Shown: positions 25,501 to 36,000 of the stretch, one piece after another
Numbering within the stretch: the stretch's first letter is position 1
How the letters are laid out: the number at the start of each line of letters is the position of its first letter
From: Rhabditoides inermis
Lineage: Eukaryota > Nematoda > Chromadorea > Rhabditida > Rhabditidae
Reading direction: 5' to 3'
Assembly (NCBI GenBank): GCA_963966185.1
Contig: CAWZYM010000401.1
Coordinates: 600,001-664,000 of the forward strand
Length of the DNA: 64,000 nt
Notes under the pieces: generated by a model
What the model saw: the letters and a program-made list of their open reading frames with translations, nothing else
Database searches by the model: none
What the model was told of the DNA's origin: nothing
Translations under genes and position numbers: made by a program

Positions 25501-27143
25501 TTTTCCATTTACGCCTAGCCACATGTGACATTGTTGGAAATTCTCACCTCTTTCGAATTATCCCGTCTACTGCGCTGAAGCGAAAGGCCGTATAGCGCGG
25601 AGGCGCACAAATTGAATATTGAATGAATCATAAGACATCTACACTTCTCGTGCGTCCGTCCCCCTCGCTCTTATTTTTCCCAGAAGGCGTTATCGCGCAT
25701 GAATTTCATCAGGTGATTTTGTCTCGACGAATCGCCCCCGATAATTCCATAATCTCTACGCTAGCTACGGTGAATATAAATTTCCAACTCGTATTCATCC
25801 CTGCGAGTATACAACCGGCAGTCGTGGCACAGAGTTGATTACTGGATGTCATGGAAATGTGTGGAAACTGGAAAAGTCGTTTCGAAACTTTGGTACTTCA
25901 GTAGTACAACGGTGTTTGCAGCGTACGAGACTCATCCCGACACGACTCGCTACTCCAGAGACGAGTTACGAAGAGAGCAAGGGGCTCGATTTCACGGATG
26001 ATGATAAAGTGGGAAAACGACGTTGACAAAGTTGATGTCAGACATTTAGGACGTCGTGGAAGTGCGAACCAAGTCGCCATCGCCACCTTTCCGGTCAGAC
26101 ACGAACGCAGCGGCCGAGTCTATAGACCCTGCCATAGCCGAGGTTCTCACGGAGAGTGTGCTGATGGATGATAAAGTATGATAAGGTTGTCATAAAGTAT
26201 AAAGTACAATGTATTTCAGCCTGACGAGGAGGAGTTGGAGGAAGCTATTCAGTCGGCGCGATCAACGAAAAGCACGTCGCGCGCGCGACAAAGGTACGTG
26301 ATTGTCTTTGAACCCCATCGCAACACGAACTTAGGACGCGCGCGGCGCACGGGTTCGGCTCCATGGAGAACGTGAGCCGGCACCGACCCACCACCACCAT
26401 CGCCTTGAAGATCTCGCATCGCAAGAAGGTAGTATTTCTAAGATATGGCAATCAGCAGTTCTCTGTACTCATGCATTATACACGCCACACACAGTTTGAT
26501 CTCAGATTCAACCCGCAAAATTGTATCTTTACGCATGTTGTTGCAGCACATCTCACAGTCAGCGCGCTCGCTGCAAGACGACTCCAGCCCGTCCCGAGAC
26601 TCGGTAGGGGAGAGACTTGATAAGCATATCTAGTGTCATTTCCAGCTGCACACTCCGCGGCACGCTCGCTCGATGGAAAACCTGCGCGCGCGTCCGCCGT
26701 GGAACTCCACTCCCTTCTCCGAGGCGGATCGAAAGGCGCTCTACGAGCCGCAGCCAGCCTACCTCCCCGCTCTCAAGGCACCCCGGAGTAGCGGCGGCGG
26801 ACGGTGAGAGAGAGATAGCAGAACATGATTGAATTAACTACCTAACTATTAAGTAATGTTAAGTTATACGTGTCTACAGAATAGTAAGTAAGAGTATAAC
26901 TGGAGTGTCACAGCAAAACTATCAGAGCTAAACAGTGTGTTCAGGCACCAGTCAGCCGCCGCGTCCCCGGGTCCATCGCGTGCGCACTCGAAGAGCAGCG
27001 TGCGCTTCTCCAACATCTCCATGTCGTCGCTGCCGTCGGCGCGCGGCGGCAGCCAGTTCGAGATGTCGCCCTACTTCGACCCCGACCACGACACCCACAA
27101 ACCGCCCAAGGAGAACCTGTGGTGGGGCGCGCCGCCCTACTAG
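12705..27143 (+). CDS. Type I membrane protein with LDLa modules and ~940-aa cytoplasmic tail (40 exons, ~1712 aa)
   Basis: I could join 40 exons in one frame: 12705-12774, 13014-13075, 13223-13283, 13972-14094, 14366-14479, 15010-15153, 15274-16393, 16513-16586, 16809-16903, 17114-17285, 17430-17514, 17690-17767, 17839-17891, 18080-18141, 18193-18237, 19054-19126, 19671-19762, 19900-20037, 20220-20284, 20438-20567, 20821-20931, 21486-21603, 21860-21978, 22109-22254, 22485-22560, 22720-22815, 23020-23160, 23364-23477, 23812-23946, 24116-24241, 24337-24491, 24636-24686, 25210-25309, 25922-26008, 26050-26175, 26220-26293, 26335-26428, 26547-26603, 26646-26803, 26945-27143. Order: signal peptide (MRPTLLLLAALAAAIHAQ); LDLa-type repeats at about 33-64 and 108-143 with the calcium-cage ending DCFDGSDE / DCIDGSDE; a degenerate Cys-rich unit between them; a Pro/Thr mucin-like stretch (about 200-560); Cys-rich juxtamembrane region with EGF-like CECVPG; TM at about 738-765 (VCLLFWLLLLLGILVF) followed by CGCIYCCHKYK; then a tail rich in Ser, Pro, Arg and acidic clusters. 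It ends NLWWGAPPY. I do not recognise the family; a receptor or scaffold is likely. Confidence 0.85.
14505..14674 (+). repeat. Dispersed ~165-bp element, copy 3
   Basis: A full-length copy beginning TATAGTTCTATGCACGCAAT, 25 bp downstream of the 5' splice site at 14480 of the LDLa gene. It is in sense orientation and ends at CTATAT. Confidence 0.92.
15171..15252 (+). repeat. (TC)n microsatellite acting as polypyrimidine tract
   Basis: About 38 TC/CT dinucleotides in the LDLa-gene intron, ending about 20 bp before the 3' splice site at 15273. It effectively supplies the polypyrimidine tract. The reading frame remains open through the intron (encoding Ser/Leu), so intron retention would not truncate the protein. 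Confidence 0.9.
18520..18602 (+). mobile_element. SINE-like fragment (3' end)
   Basis: A plus-strand copy of the 3' part of the element at 18738. The shared blocks include CATGCTACCA, TACATGTCGGAATCAGGCTG and the tail ATAAACAAACAAACAAAC. It forms an inverted pair with the next copy about 140 bp away, both in one LDLa-gene intron. Confidence 0.7.
18603..18940. repeat. Diverged short tandem repeat (GTGTTACGGTARGAGAATAA)
   Basis: At least four spaced units of about 55-60 bp share GTGTTACGGTA followed by AGAATAATTTGA. A SINE copy is inserted between the third and fourth. All lie in intron 18238-19053. Confidence 0.7.
18738..18893 (-). mobile_element. tRNA-headed SINE
   Basis: Read on the minus strand, it opens with a tRNA-like head: an A-box-like GGTTGGCCAAGTAGATAGC and a B-box-like GGTCGCTGGTTCTATTACC. 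It continues with a short body shared with the fragment at 18520 and ends in an (AAAC)n tail. The tail domain CGGAATCAGGCTGATAAACA resembles that of the SINE at 30143 (CGGATTCAACCGGCTAAACA), so both probably belong to one SINE superfamily. Confidence 0.75.
19481..19513. repeat. (GA)n microsatellite
   Basis: About 16 GA dinucleotides in an LDLa-gene intron. Confidence 0.95.
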
Positions 27144-27746
27144 GCCACGCCCATCACGCCATCCCTGATTCTTTCACACTGATCTTTCACACTATGTCTC
27201 ATCACCATTGTCGCGCGCCGGTGCCTTCCGTTGTCATAAGTAGAGTTTTTTTGTTATGCACACATTTTGCCATATATACACGTTCATCGATACACTCCCA
27301 TTGCAAACGATTCCCGGTCTCTGCCCACACACTTTCGCCCGATCTCCATTTCATGTACGTATATTTACCAACTGTTCACCACACTGCCGCTGAACACTCA
27401 TTCTTTCCGATAAACCGTGTTTTTCAACAACTGCCTCCAGAAGTTAATCCCAAATTGCCGTTGCACCGTACTTTGCAAGCGAAGGAGGGGAGATTAACAC
27501 AACACGCCGTTTATATATTGCGACACAGCACATACGCACACGATTCACACAGACACACACAAAAAGCATCACTGCAATATGTAAGAGAGAGCACGGCGTT
27601 GGGGGAGAATCATACATCGGGGAAGAGTATAGTGTCAAAGTGCGTGGCAAGCCCGGAACAATGAGAGAGTGTGGGGGAAGGAGAGAGAGAGTGTGTGTGG
27701 GTGGGGGGGGGAGGTGGATTGAGATCTATAGTCGATGGGGAAGGCT
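27144..27746. other. Convergent intergenic spacer
   Basis: This is the 3' flank shared by the LDLa gene (+) and snet-1 (-). It holds a GA/GT/G-rich low-complexity stretch at about 27660-27720. No exon is visible. Confidence 0.6.
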
Positions 27747-28944
27747 CTAGTTCATGACGGAGATCTGGTGCGAGAGCACCTTGACGATGAACTCCTTGTT
27801 CAGCGGCTGCATCAGGTCGTACGACATCCGACGGATGTGCTCCACGGCTGACATGTCGAGCTCGAGCTGAAGAAGGGAGGGTGAGAGCGAGAGAGAGAGA
27901 GAGAGAATGAGAGAGAGAGAGAGAGAGACGCTCACCTGGAGTAGCTTCTCAGCCTTGGCCTCCAGCTCGGCATCAATGGGCGCCGCTCGCTTCAGCATGA
28001 TGCCTCTGCACGCCGGCGCGAACGAGAACTTCCTTTAAGGAGAACGTCGTGGGTGGTCTCTCTCTCTCTCTCTATCTCTCTCTCCCTCTCTCTGTCGGAA
28101 CCACTGGCTATTCGTCAACGAGTCTACCAGGAACTACGGCACAGCAATTTCACTGTCACGCGTTAATCTCAATTTCGAAGGCAGCTGCGCAGCGTGGCTT
28201 TCGACAATCTATCAGGACGCCGGATCTCGAGTGTGTGTGTGGCAATGACCATTAGGCTGCGTAGTCATGGCACTTTCTATGAGTGTGGTGTGGTGTGGAA
28301 TTCTCTCGAAGCTCTCATGGTGACGAGTGGAAACTGTCGCTGAATGACCGACGCGCATTTGCAGCCGGGATTAGCTCCGTGTTTACAAGCAACCTTGGCG
28401 TAGGAAGGCGAATTGTCACGCCCTCGCGATTCGTTCATTCGTTTGTGTCTAATGCCACATTGTCGGATTGGCCTAATGCGATCGCTGCGCGTGTGCTAAT
28501 AATATATCGCTTCTTTGACCGCTGAAACCTCACCACGCGTTACGCTTTCGGACAGAAGCCATTTTCATATAGAGACTTCCTGCGCGTGTCGCTTTGACAC
28601 GTATTATGCAAATGGATATTGCGCGCATCCCATAATACGCGTTGCGGACAATAGCAGCGTTGCAGAGGTGACCAAAAACCAATGGAATTAAACATGACAC
28701 TAACCTACCCTTTGTCACTCATCCAGCCACCTACAGTACCACTAAGCTACATAGTTACAGTCGGTCATCGTACACGCAAAACACCTACACTGTTCACATG
28801 CGCCAAAGACTCACACGCAGTCCCTGTCACCTAGCCACTACAGTACCCCAAGATACAGTACCCCAGGCTACCGTACCTGCAGTCGAGTGCGTGATAGAGG
28901 GGCACAAGGGCCAGGAGGACAAGGAGGAGTCGGGCGGCGGACAT
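27747..28944 (-). CDS. snet-1: Elevenin / SNET-1 neuropeptide precursor, 94 aa
   Basis: Minus-strand exons 28944-28877, 28032-27936 and 27866-27747 give 94 residues. The signal peptide is MSAARLLLVLLALVPLYHA. It is followed directly by DCRKFSFAPACRGIMLKR: two cysteines enclosing KFSFAPA, then the RGI motif and a KR processing site. This is the elevenin signature (molluscan L11 peptide). The worm member is SNET-1, a precursor linked to pheromone-modulated olfactory plasticity and antagonised by the neprilysin NEP-2. The remainder is an acidic/helical propeptide ending HQISVMN. The first intron splits the Arg codon after the first cysteine and ends in an unusual TTAAAG acceptor. The peptide is therefore assembled across the splice, which strongly supports the model. 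The gene is convergent with the LDLa gene. Intron 1 is about 840 bp. Confidence 0.92.
28045..28100. repeat. TC-rich microsatellite in snet-1 intron 1
   Basis: CT dinucleotide runs (GA in the transcribed sense) just upstream of the acceptor of snet-1 exon 2, so they replace a normal polypyrimidine tract with purines. Confidence 0.8.
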
Positions 28945-28974
28945 CTTCCAGCGAGCGAGCGTGGTGCGAATGGC

Positions 28975-29125
28975 GAGTCGAGGGGGAGGGACGAGAGGGA
29001 GGGAGAGGGGGGGAAGGGAGGGAGAGAGGGGGAGGGAGGGGGAGGGAGGGAGAGAGAGAGGGAGAGAGGGAGGGAGGGAGGAGGGAGAGGGAGGGAGAGA
29101 GGGGGAGAAAGAAGGGGGAGGAGAC
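28975..29125. repeat. GGGAGA low-complexity tract
   Basis: 150 bp of nearly pure purine (GGGAGGGAGA type), directly upstream of the snet-1 start codon region. On the transcribed strand it is C/T-rich. It may lie in the promoter or 5' UTR. Confidence 0.85.
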
Positions 29126-30142
29126 ACGCCACAGCCTATCAAGATCAAAACGAGGATACGAGAGGATAGAGCGTATCCCGAAGACGAAGTGCCCTTACGG
29201 AAAGTCGTCATCTAGTAGCTAAACTGTATTGGGAAGGGAACTTGATGTGATGTAGTCACTGGATGCTGCTGATTCATGGTTGCTACGCATGTGAACTCGT
29301 AAACAGTAAGTGAGTGAATGCATGATATGTCAGTACAATAGATAATAGAATTTGTGATCTGGAGAGAGAAAAACAATTGTGCGGAAAAACAAAACCACGG
29401 AGAAGTCTAGAGAACGCAGGGTAGCACATCGCACAACGAATGGCTTGACGAGCTCTGATATGTTCAACGCCGGAAGAGTCTCACGAGATGACTGGGTCAA
29501 CGTTGCTAAATTGTTCCTATATTAAGTAGAGAACATACGCAACTTTTGATGAGAAAAGACGATCAGAAAGATTTCCCAGAAAACCCCCAGAAAGATCTCC
29601 AGATCGCCTTTTTGTATCAAGAAGCGGCTTTCTGATGCTTAATCGAGTCTGAACTAGCATTTAGTTCCAATGCTCTTTCTCTACCGCTTTGCACTATCTT
29701 TAAGATCGTGATGATGTTGATGATGTACTCATGACGTTGTATCTAGATATGCTATTTGCTAGTTTAGTAATATACATAATTGCAACTTGCTTGTTGTGTT
29801 TCACTTTTTATTTTCGTATTTGATTCTAGATAAAAGACTTGATAACCTTTCGAGTTGTTTCACTTATAGAATATTTACTATACTGTCACAACAAACATCA
29901 GTTTACCTACAAGTGACGCATTTCATTGATTAACTAACACATAAAATGTGCTATTGAACAGGTGCCTATATATCTTCGATATATATGTACAAAAAGTGCA
30001 TGTATTACAAAAGTAACACATTTCATCAGTAGAGTGGAAATAAAAGATGTTTTGCCAATGGCGTTAATATTTCAGTAACTGATACTATTATTGACATATA
30101 TCACGCAGTTTAGCAATGCACAAAAGTGAATTTCGTATGCAA

Positions 30143-30438
30143 GCCGGGGGCGCGGCTCAGTGGATAGAGCAATCGTCTCTCAAACTCATGGTCGCTGGTT
30201 CGATCCCCCTCGGAGTCAATCATTTTTGCGAAATTCACCAAGCCCCTGTGGTGTGGCAAACCACTTTCATGGTAGCCAGAAGGCGTCACAGCACCATCTT
30301 CGGACTCAGGAACGGAATTCAAGACGTTCGACGCCACCAAACCCAACTACCTCTGCTGACGTCGTCGTAATCCAAGATGCCTATCTTGTTCTCGACTAGG
30401 AGGACCCCGGATTCAACCGGCTAAACAAAAAAAAATCT
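30143..30438 (+). mobile_element. tRNA-derived SINE
   Basis: A tRNA-like head has an A box (GGCTCAGTGGATAGAGC) and a B box (GGTTCGATCCC). A body of about 200 bp and a terminal ACCGGCTAAACAAAAAAAAA tail follow. The T-arm and acceptor do not pair as in a functional tRNA, so this is a retroposon rather than a tRNA gene. Confidence 0.75.
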
Positions 30439-30804
30439 TATAACAGTCAAAAAGAGAGCGGCCTCGATTCAAAGAACGTTTACAGTGAAATCAACTAAGC
30501 AAAGAAAACTTTTTGAACAGAAAAAGGTAATAGTTCATGTTCATCCGCTTTGGAACTGTAAAGGTCATCTACTCACAGATCAAAACTATCGTGACATTTC
30601 CTCTCTTTTATTAGTAGCCAATAAAAAGAACAGTTTGACAAGATGTATATTTCCGGGGAATTTTCACCTGCGGCCACACAAAATGCGCGTATCGTGTAAA
30701 GTTGGCAAAAATTTAAAAAGACCCACTATCTCCCCATGGGGGAACAGACCACCAACGGGTGGTACGGTAACTAAGAGCACTGCCGAATTTGAAAGAACGT
30801 AAAA

Positions 30805-30897
30805 CACGAGCGGTAGCAGGACTCGAACCTGCGACAGAGCGCAGTCCGCAGATTTCTAGGTTAACAGCTAAACGACTTCGCCATTGAGGACGTGGCA
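30805..30897 (-). repeat. tRNA-like sequence (SINE head or tRNA pseudogene)
   Basis: On the minus strand there is an A-box-like TGGCGAAGTCGTTTAGC and a perfect T-arm GCAGG-TTCGAGT-CCTGC. The acceptor arms do not pair, so it is not a standard tRNA gene. Confidence 0.6.
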
Positions 30898-31104
30898 TGA
30901 TCCTTTCATTGAACGATGATTTACTGCGCGCTTGTGGTTTTTGTGAAGAAAAGTAGACAATAATGAGACACAAGCATGAAAGACGATTTGATTGTTTTTG
31001 AAAGCATACGTTTCAGCTGAAAATGAATGGTTTTCCTTCGCACAGTCCGTCTTCGATAGATCGCAAACCAACTAGATGTCTCAATACTAGCAAATTGCAC
31101 ACAT

Positions 31105-31195
31105 CGCCCATATGGCGCAACCGGTAAGATATTCCCCTAGCAATCTGTTCGGCTGGTTTCTTGTCGCGGGTTCGAATCCACAGGTGTTTTGCTGA
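31105..31195 (+). repeat. tRNA-like sequence (SINE head or tRNA pseudogene)
   Basis: It contains an A-box-like TGGCGCAACCGGTAAGA and a B-box-like GCGGGTTCGAATCC about 45 bp later. The stems are incomplete. Confidence 0.55.
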
Positions 31196-32411
31196 AGCCT
31201 TGCTACTGTAGCAATCTGCCTGCGAATCATAACTTGTGTAAGATTCAGTCAATCCTTTGGGATTTTTGTCCACTTTAGCGGTCTGCGCGTAGGGGTCTTC
31301 CGCAACGTCAATTCTCTCTGGTAGCAAAGAAGAGCGTAGACCACCCACAAGGAAGCAGTTGTATTTTTCTTCAGCCACAGCAGGATTGTGCGTTATCATA
31401 AGACGTGTGAAGGTAGATTACCAGTACGAAGCACACCTTTCTTGCGTGCGTGCGCTCACTTGCTCTTCTCTTCTGTCCAGCGCGCGGCTCAGTGTTATCT
31501 AATCGCTGCGCAGATCACCCCATGTCTCGCCGCCTCGCCGCCCTCCCGTTTCGCCGCGCTCTCTCCGCTCTCTCACCACACGCATTGTCATTTTTTCGAC
31601 GCGCTGCCCCCTATCGCCCCGGCTGCCGCGGCCAGACAGTCTTGGCTCCTGATGGCCCGCGCACTCACTGGACTACCATCACACCGTGTCTGTACATTGC
31701 TCGCGTTACCAGTATTATTAATAATAGTTTGATGTAGTTATGTCGTGATAGTACAACAAGCTTCTAGAAGCTGGATGAAACGTACACAACGTTTGCGCCA
31801 TTTTCATCGCATTTTCACAGTGTACTAGCTTTGTTATTATTTGTTGTGGGTTGTAGGTACCCTCATACGTCCTCATTCGTATACAAAAATGCACGCGCGC
31901 CTCGCGATCTCTGTTCCGATGGCGTGTTTCGTTTCGCTGCTGCGGTTTTTTTTCGTGGTCCAGTTGCGCGATCGATGCCCCCACTTCCTTTATCTCGTCC
32001 GCTCTCTGCCCTCTTCGCTCATCGCTCACTCTCTCCCTCGCCCTCTCTCACTCACACGCTGTGGCCACACTTTCTCACATGAGCAAAGCAGTTTGTGGTT
32101 GAGAGCAACGCGAGGCTCGCAGGTGTGAACATTCTAACCTATATATATATATACACTGTACGTGCCGCCGGGTTGCCGGGTGCCGGCGCTGGCGTGATCT
32201 GTGCGTTCTTTCACCGCCGACACTCGCTATCAGTGTGCACTCTTGTCGAACAATGAAGATCCGCGCTGGGAAGGAAGAGTGTCTAGTTGTGTGTTGTAAT
32301 TGTTCTTTTTTCCGTGTATCCTCAATGCTCGTCTCGCGATCAGTGTTGTTGGTCGATCACAGTTCTTAACTCTGTGTTGCAGCTTTTCAAACTCGGGTCC
32401 ACCGCGGAACT

Positions 32412-32962
32412 ATGCCGCCCGTCGCTCCCGTTGCAACGCAGCTTTCCAAGGTATTTTTTGTATAATATTATGTATACTTGATAATACTTGTATTTCTTGT
32501 CGGTTGTGTCGCCATCATTTTGTAACCTAGAAGTTCCTGGAACTATGTACTTATCCTTTAACATAGATCTCACTCTGCCTTTTAGATTAGCGAAATTTGT
32601 GCAGCCAAAGTTCGCTCGAATCTTGACGCACAACTTATCGCCTTTGAGTTAGATTAAGTTCTGAATGACGGAGGGATAAACTTAGAAATGTATTATGCAA
32701 ATACCATTGAAAGTCCTCTTCTTTCAGCCGACCAAGGCTGGAAAGACGGCCGAGGATCCGTTTGCAGATGTGGGTTTTGTTTATCCATGTATTTTTATTA
32801 CTCCTGCAAAATGCAAACCTGTATATAGTTATACGCGGCTGCAGCAATGTTTTCGCGCATCCGTATCCCGAAAGAAGCAATATTTCGTATATATTATTAG
32901 TCACAGATTAGCGATATTTTCGATTACCGTTCACCCTCTCATGATAGTGGAAAAGGATGAGA

Positions 32963-33007
<45 letters not shown>

Positions 33008-36000
33008 CTGTTCAGTGATGGATGGGTGGTGGGGGAGAGATTGGAAAGGTGGCGGAAGGACAAAGAACGGAGACCTTATCAGCCCACCACTTCCACAGAA
33101 AGAACGAGTAAAATAAAGTTCCGCTCAGCGCCATCTGTTTCGCTTTTTTCCACGTAAAGTTTTTGTCCACTCACTTCATCTATCAAACCGTCGGGTCGTG
33201 AGAGAAAAGTGTAAAAGTGGGATGGTCGTGGGGTGCGGGTGGTCTGAAACGTCGCGGGTGGTCCGTGACAGTTTTATATTATTCCGAAGAGAAGAAACTG
33301 ACCGAGACTGACCGCACCTTGAAGGTGCGGTCAGTCTCTTCGAGTGTTTTTTGAGGGCGATTCAAATAGCAATTCTCAAGTGTTTCGTAGATACCGACCT
33401 CAATTTATCGGTCATTAGTAAATCATACAACATACAACATACCATCATACAATCATACCATCATACCATCATACTACGGTATCATACCATCATACCATGG
33501 TATCATACCACCATACCACTATACCACCATACCACCATACCACCATACCACCATACCACCATACCACCATACCACCATACCACCATACTTACCACCATAC
33601 CACCATACCATCATATTTTCCAGCGTTTTCGGAAGCGGGAACGCCCTTGTATCTTTAACACACGCTTCACAGCGCGCTTTGTGCGGTTTACACGTTGTAA
33701 ACGCTCTGGAAGTTGTAAAACGGTCTTTGGTAACATCCGTATGTAGTCCTCGCCTCGGTCGGTTTTCTCTGTGTTGGGAAAAGCCCAAAACGTCTTTATT
33801 TGATTTCTATCTACATAGATTGACCAGTAGTATATGGTATACTACTGTATACATACGTAGGTTTAGATTTTATCATGTATAGCCTGGACCCGGGAAGGAG
33901 TCACCATAAGGAGAAGCAATAATGTTAAAGGCACAGGGGCGTTTAGCGTTACCAAGGTTCATCGAATTTTACTGATCAGAGCTTGGCAAAACTGTTTGCA
34001 CGTAGCGGGACTCGAACCAGCATAGCATGATCCATGAATCGTGAGTGTTACCACAACACCATGATGACATGACCCAACGAACTCATATCGACGAGATGCG
34101 CACAGAGCTCAACTTCCCGATAAGCATTTTGGCGCGAAGTTTGAATTCGCCTTACCAAGCTTCGCACGTGCACATATTGGTAAGCGCGTAGGCAACGAGG
34201 AATCGTCGTTCTTTCGCGCTTTCTTTGTTTGTTTCGTGTTTCTATAGATTAAGCCATAAACCAAAGTGAAAAACTAAGCGCCTCTGTTGCTTTAAGAGAT
34301 AAGACATATTGAGAATAGTGGAGGAAATGGCAAGAGATGTGTTTGTCAGAACTGACACCGTCCAGGGATGAGGCAGCAGCTTCGGCATGGGCTCTGAATG
34401 TTTTTTCTTCTCGTGTATTCTCGGGTATTCCTCCACACTGCGTGTACATGCTACGCATGCGTGACGCGAATCAGCCCGATTCTGCGTTCATTCGGATTGT
34501 ACAATACAATAATCGGGGTCTACGCATGTGGGAAGTCTTGGGAGAGCATCTTTGGAGTCAAACTCTCTCTAATATTGTTCACACAATGTGAGGATCTACC
34601 CGAGATATGATGATTTACCCGAGTTGTAGTTGTAGAGCTACTAAACTCTAGTTTCACAAAATGGAAAGACTTATCCATGCACATCGTTGTATTTTTCTGA
34701 AAAAATCGCTAAGTTCGACTTCTTTCTGGTGGCACGGCGATGCTCGCATGCATATCCATGCGAGCATCGAAGGAGAGAAGGCGATTCTGCGCGAACGATA
34801 CTCGCTTTTTGAAGATGTGTTGACACGATGGGCTTATCGGATCTAAATCAGAGTTGTGTAGCTCCTAGAAAAGGCTTAGCGTTCATTTTGTCCAAAGAAA
34901 AAAAGTCGATGGTCGGACGCGACTCCGACTGGTAGAATAAAAACAGCGGTTACTTACTCCTACATACGTTCTATGAAATATTTGCGTTTCTTCATTTCAT
35001 CTTGACTGAGTGTGAGAGTCGTTTTCGACGAGGGAGAGAGAGAGATGTTCGCGTCTCTCACATTCAAAACATGGAAAATGAAAAGAAAACGTAGAAATAA
35101 CAATGAACATGACAAAAAACAATAAAAATTTAAATGAAAAAAAAACGACTGACGCGAGACGTGATATGAAAATGCGCGCGAAAACTTTTTCGAAATCACG
35201 TGGTATGGTGGTATGGTAGTATGGTGGTATGGCAGCATTCATAGTTGTATCAGTGCAAAATTATGGTATGTTGTATGATGGTATGGTAGTACGCTCGTAT
35301 GGTGGTATGGTAGTATGGTGGTATGGTGGTATGTGGTATGGTGGTATGATGGTATGTTGTATGTTGTATGATTTACTAATTGCCCAATTTATCGTCTTTC
35401 AGCTGCCGTCCTTGGATGAGCTTCGCGCGTGCATTCCGCAAGAATGCTTCGAGAAGAACCTCGGCGTCTCGATCGCATACATGGTTCGTATTCAAATGTT
35501 ATTTGTTGTGATTTATCGATTGATTGTTTTTCAGGTGTGGGACTACTTCCTCATTGCCTGCCTCTACAAGGCGGAGCCCTACTTTGAGCTCGCCGGATAC
35601 CCTGGTATGATCTTCTGGTGAGTGCCGATTCGTTGATTGGATCATTGATTATAAATTACTTCTAGGTACTTCCTTATGGGTATGATGGGCTTCTCCATCT
35701 TTGTCGTCGGACACGACTGCGGACACACCACCTTCTCCAACTACCAAGTACTGTATTTTTTTATTTTTATTTTTTTGAAATTGAGCAAGGCAAAGTTTCG
35801 GGCAAGATGTTTTGCCAGTAGATATGAATACTCGAACATGAATGAGGATCACATGGGAATTATAAATGTGCTTATAGTTCTATGCTCGCAATAAGTTGCG
35901 CGCGGTGGGGTAGATCAGAGGAAGACGGAGAGTCAGTTCTCAGCAATAGCGCGCAAAAGAAGAGAGGCAGCCGGTTATGGCACCGTGTTTTGAACTGCAA

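Larger units (their letters stand above)
29126..32411. other. Intergenic region with tRNA-derived repeats
   Basis: No coding exon is recognised. It contains a SINE (30143-30438) and tRNA-like units near 30805 and 31105. Just before the desaturase, a TATATATATATA stretch at about 32140-32152 is a plausible TATA region. The sequence GTTGCAG about 35 bp before the ATG at 32412 could be a splice or trans-splice acceptor for the 5' UTR. Confidence 0.55.

Noticed and set aside
28827..29211. Ser/Pro/Leu-rich frames upstream of snet-1
   Set aside because: They are translations of the GGGAGA tract; the real coding start is the methionine at 28944, in frame with the peptide.
30143..30230. Possible functional tRNA gene
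   Set aside because: The A and B boxes are good, but acceptor and T stems do not pair. The A-rich tail 200 bp downstream fits a SINE.
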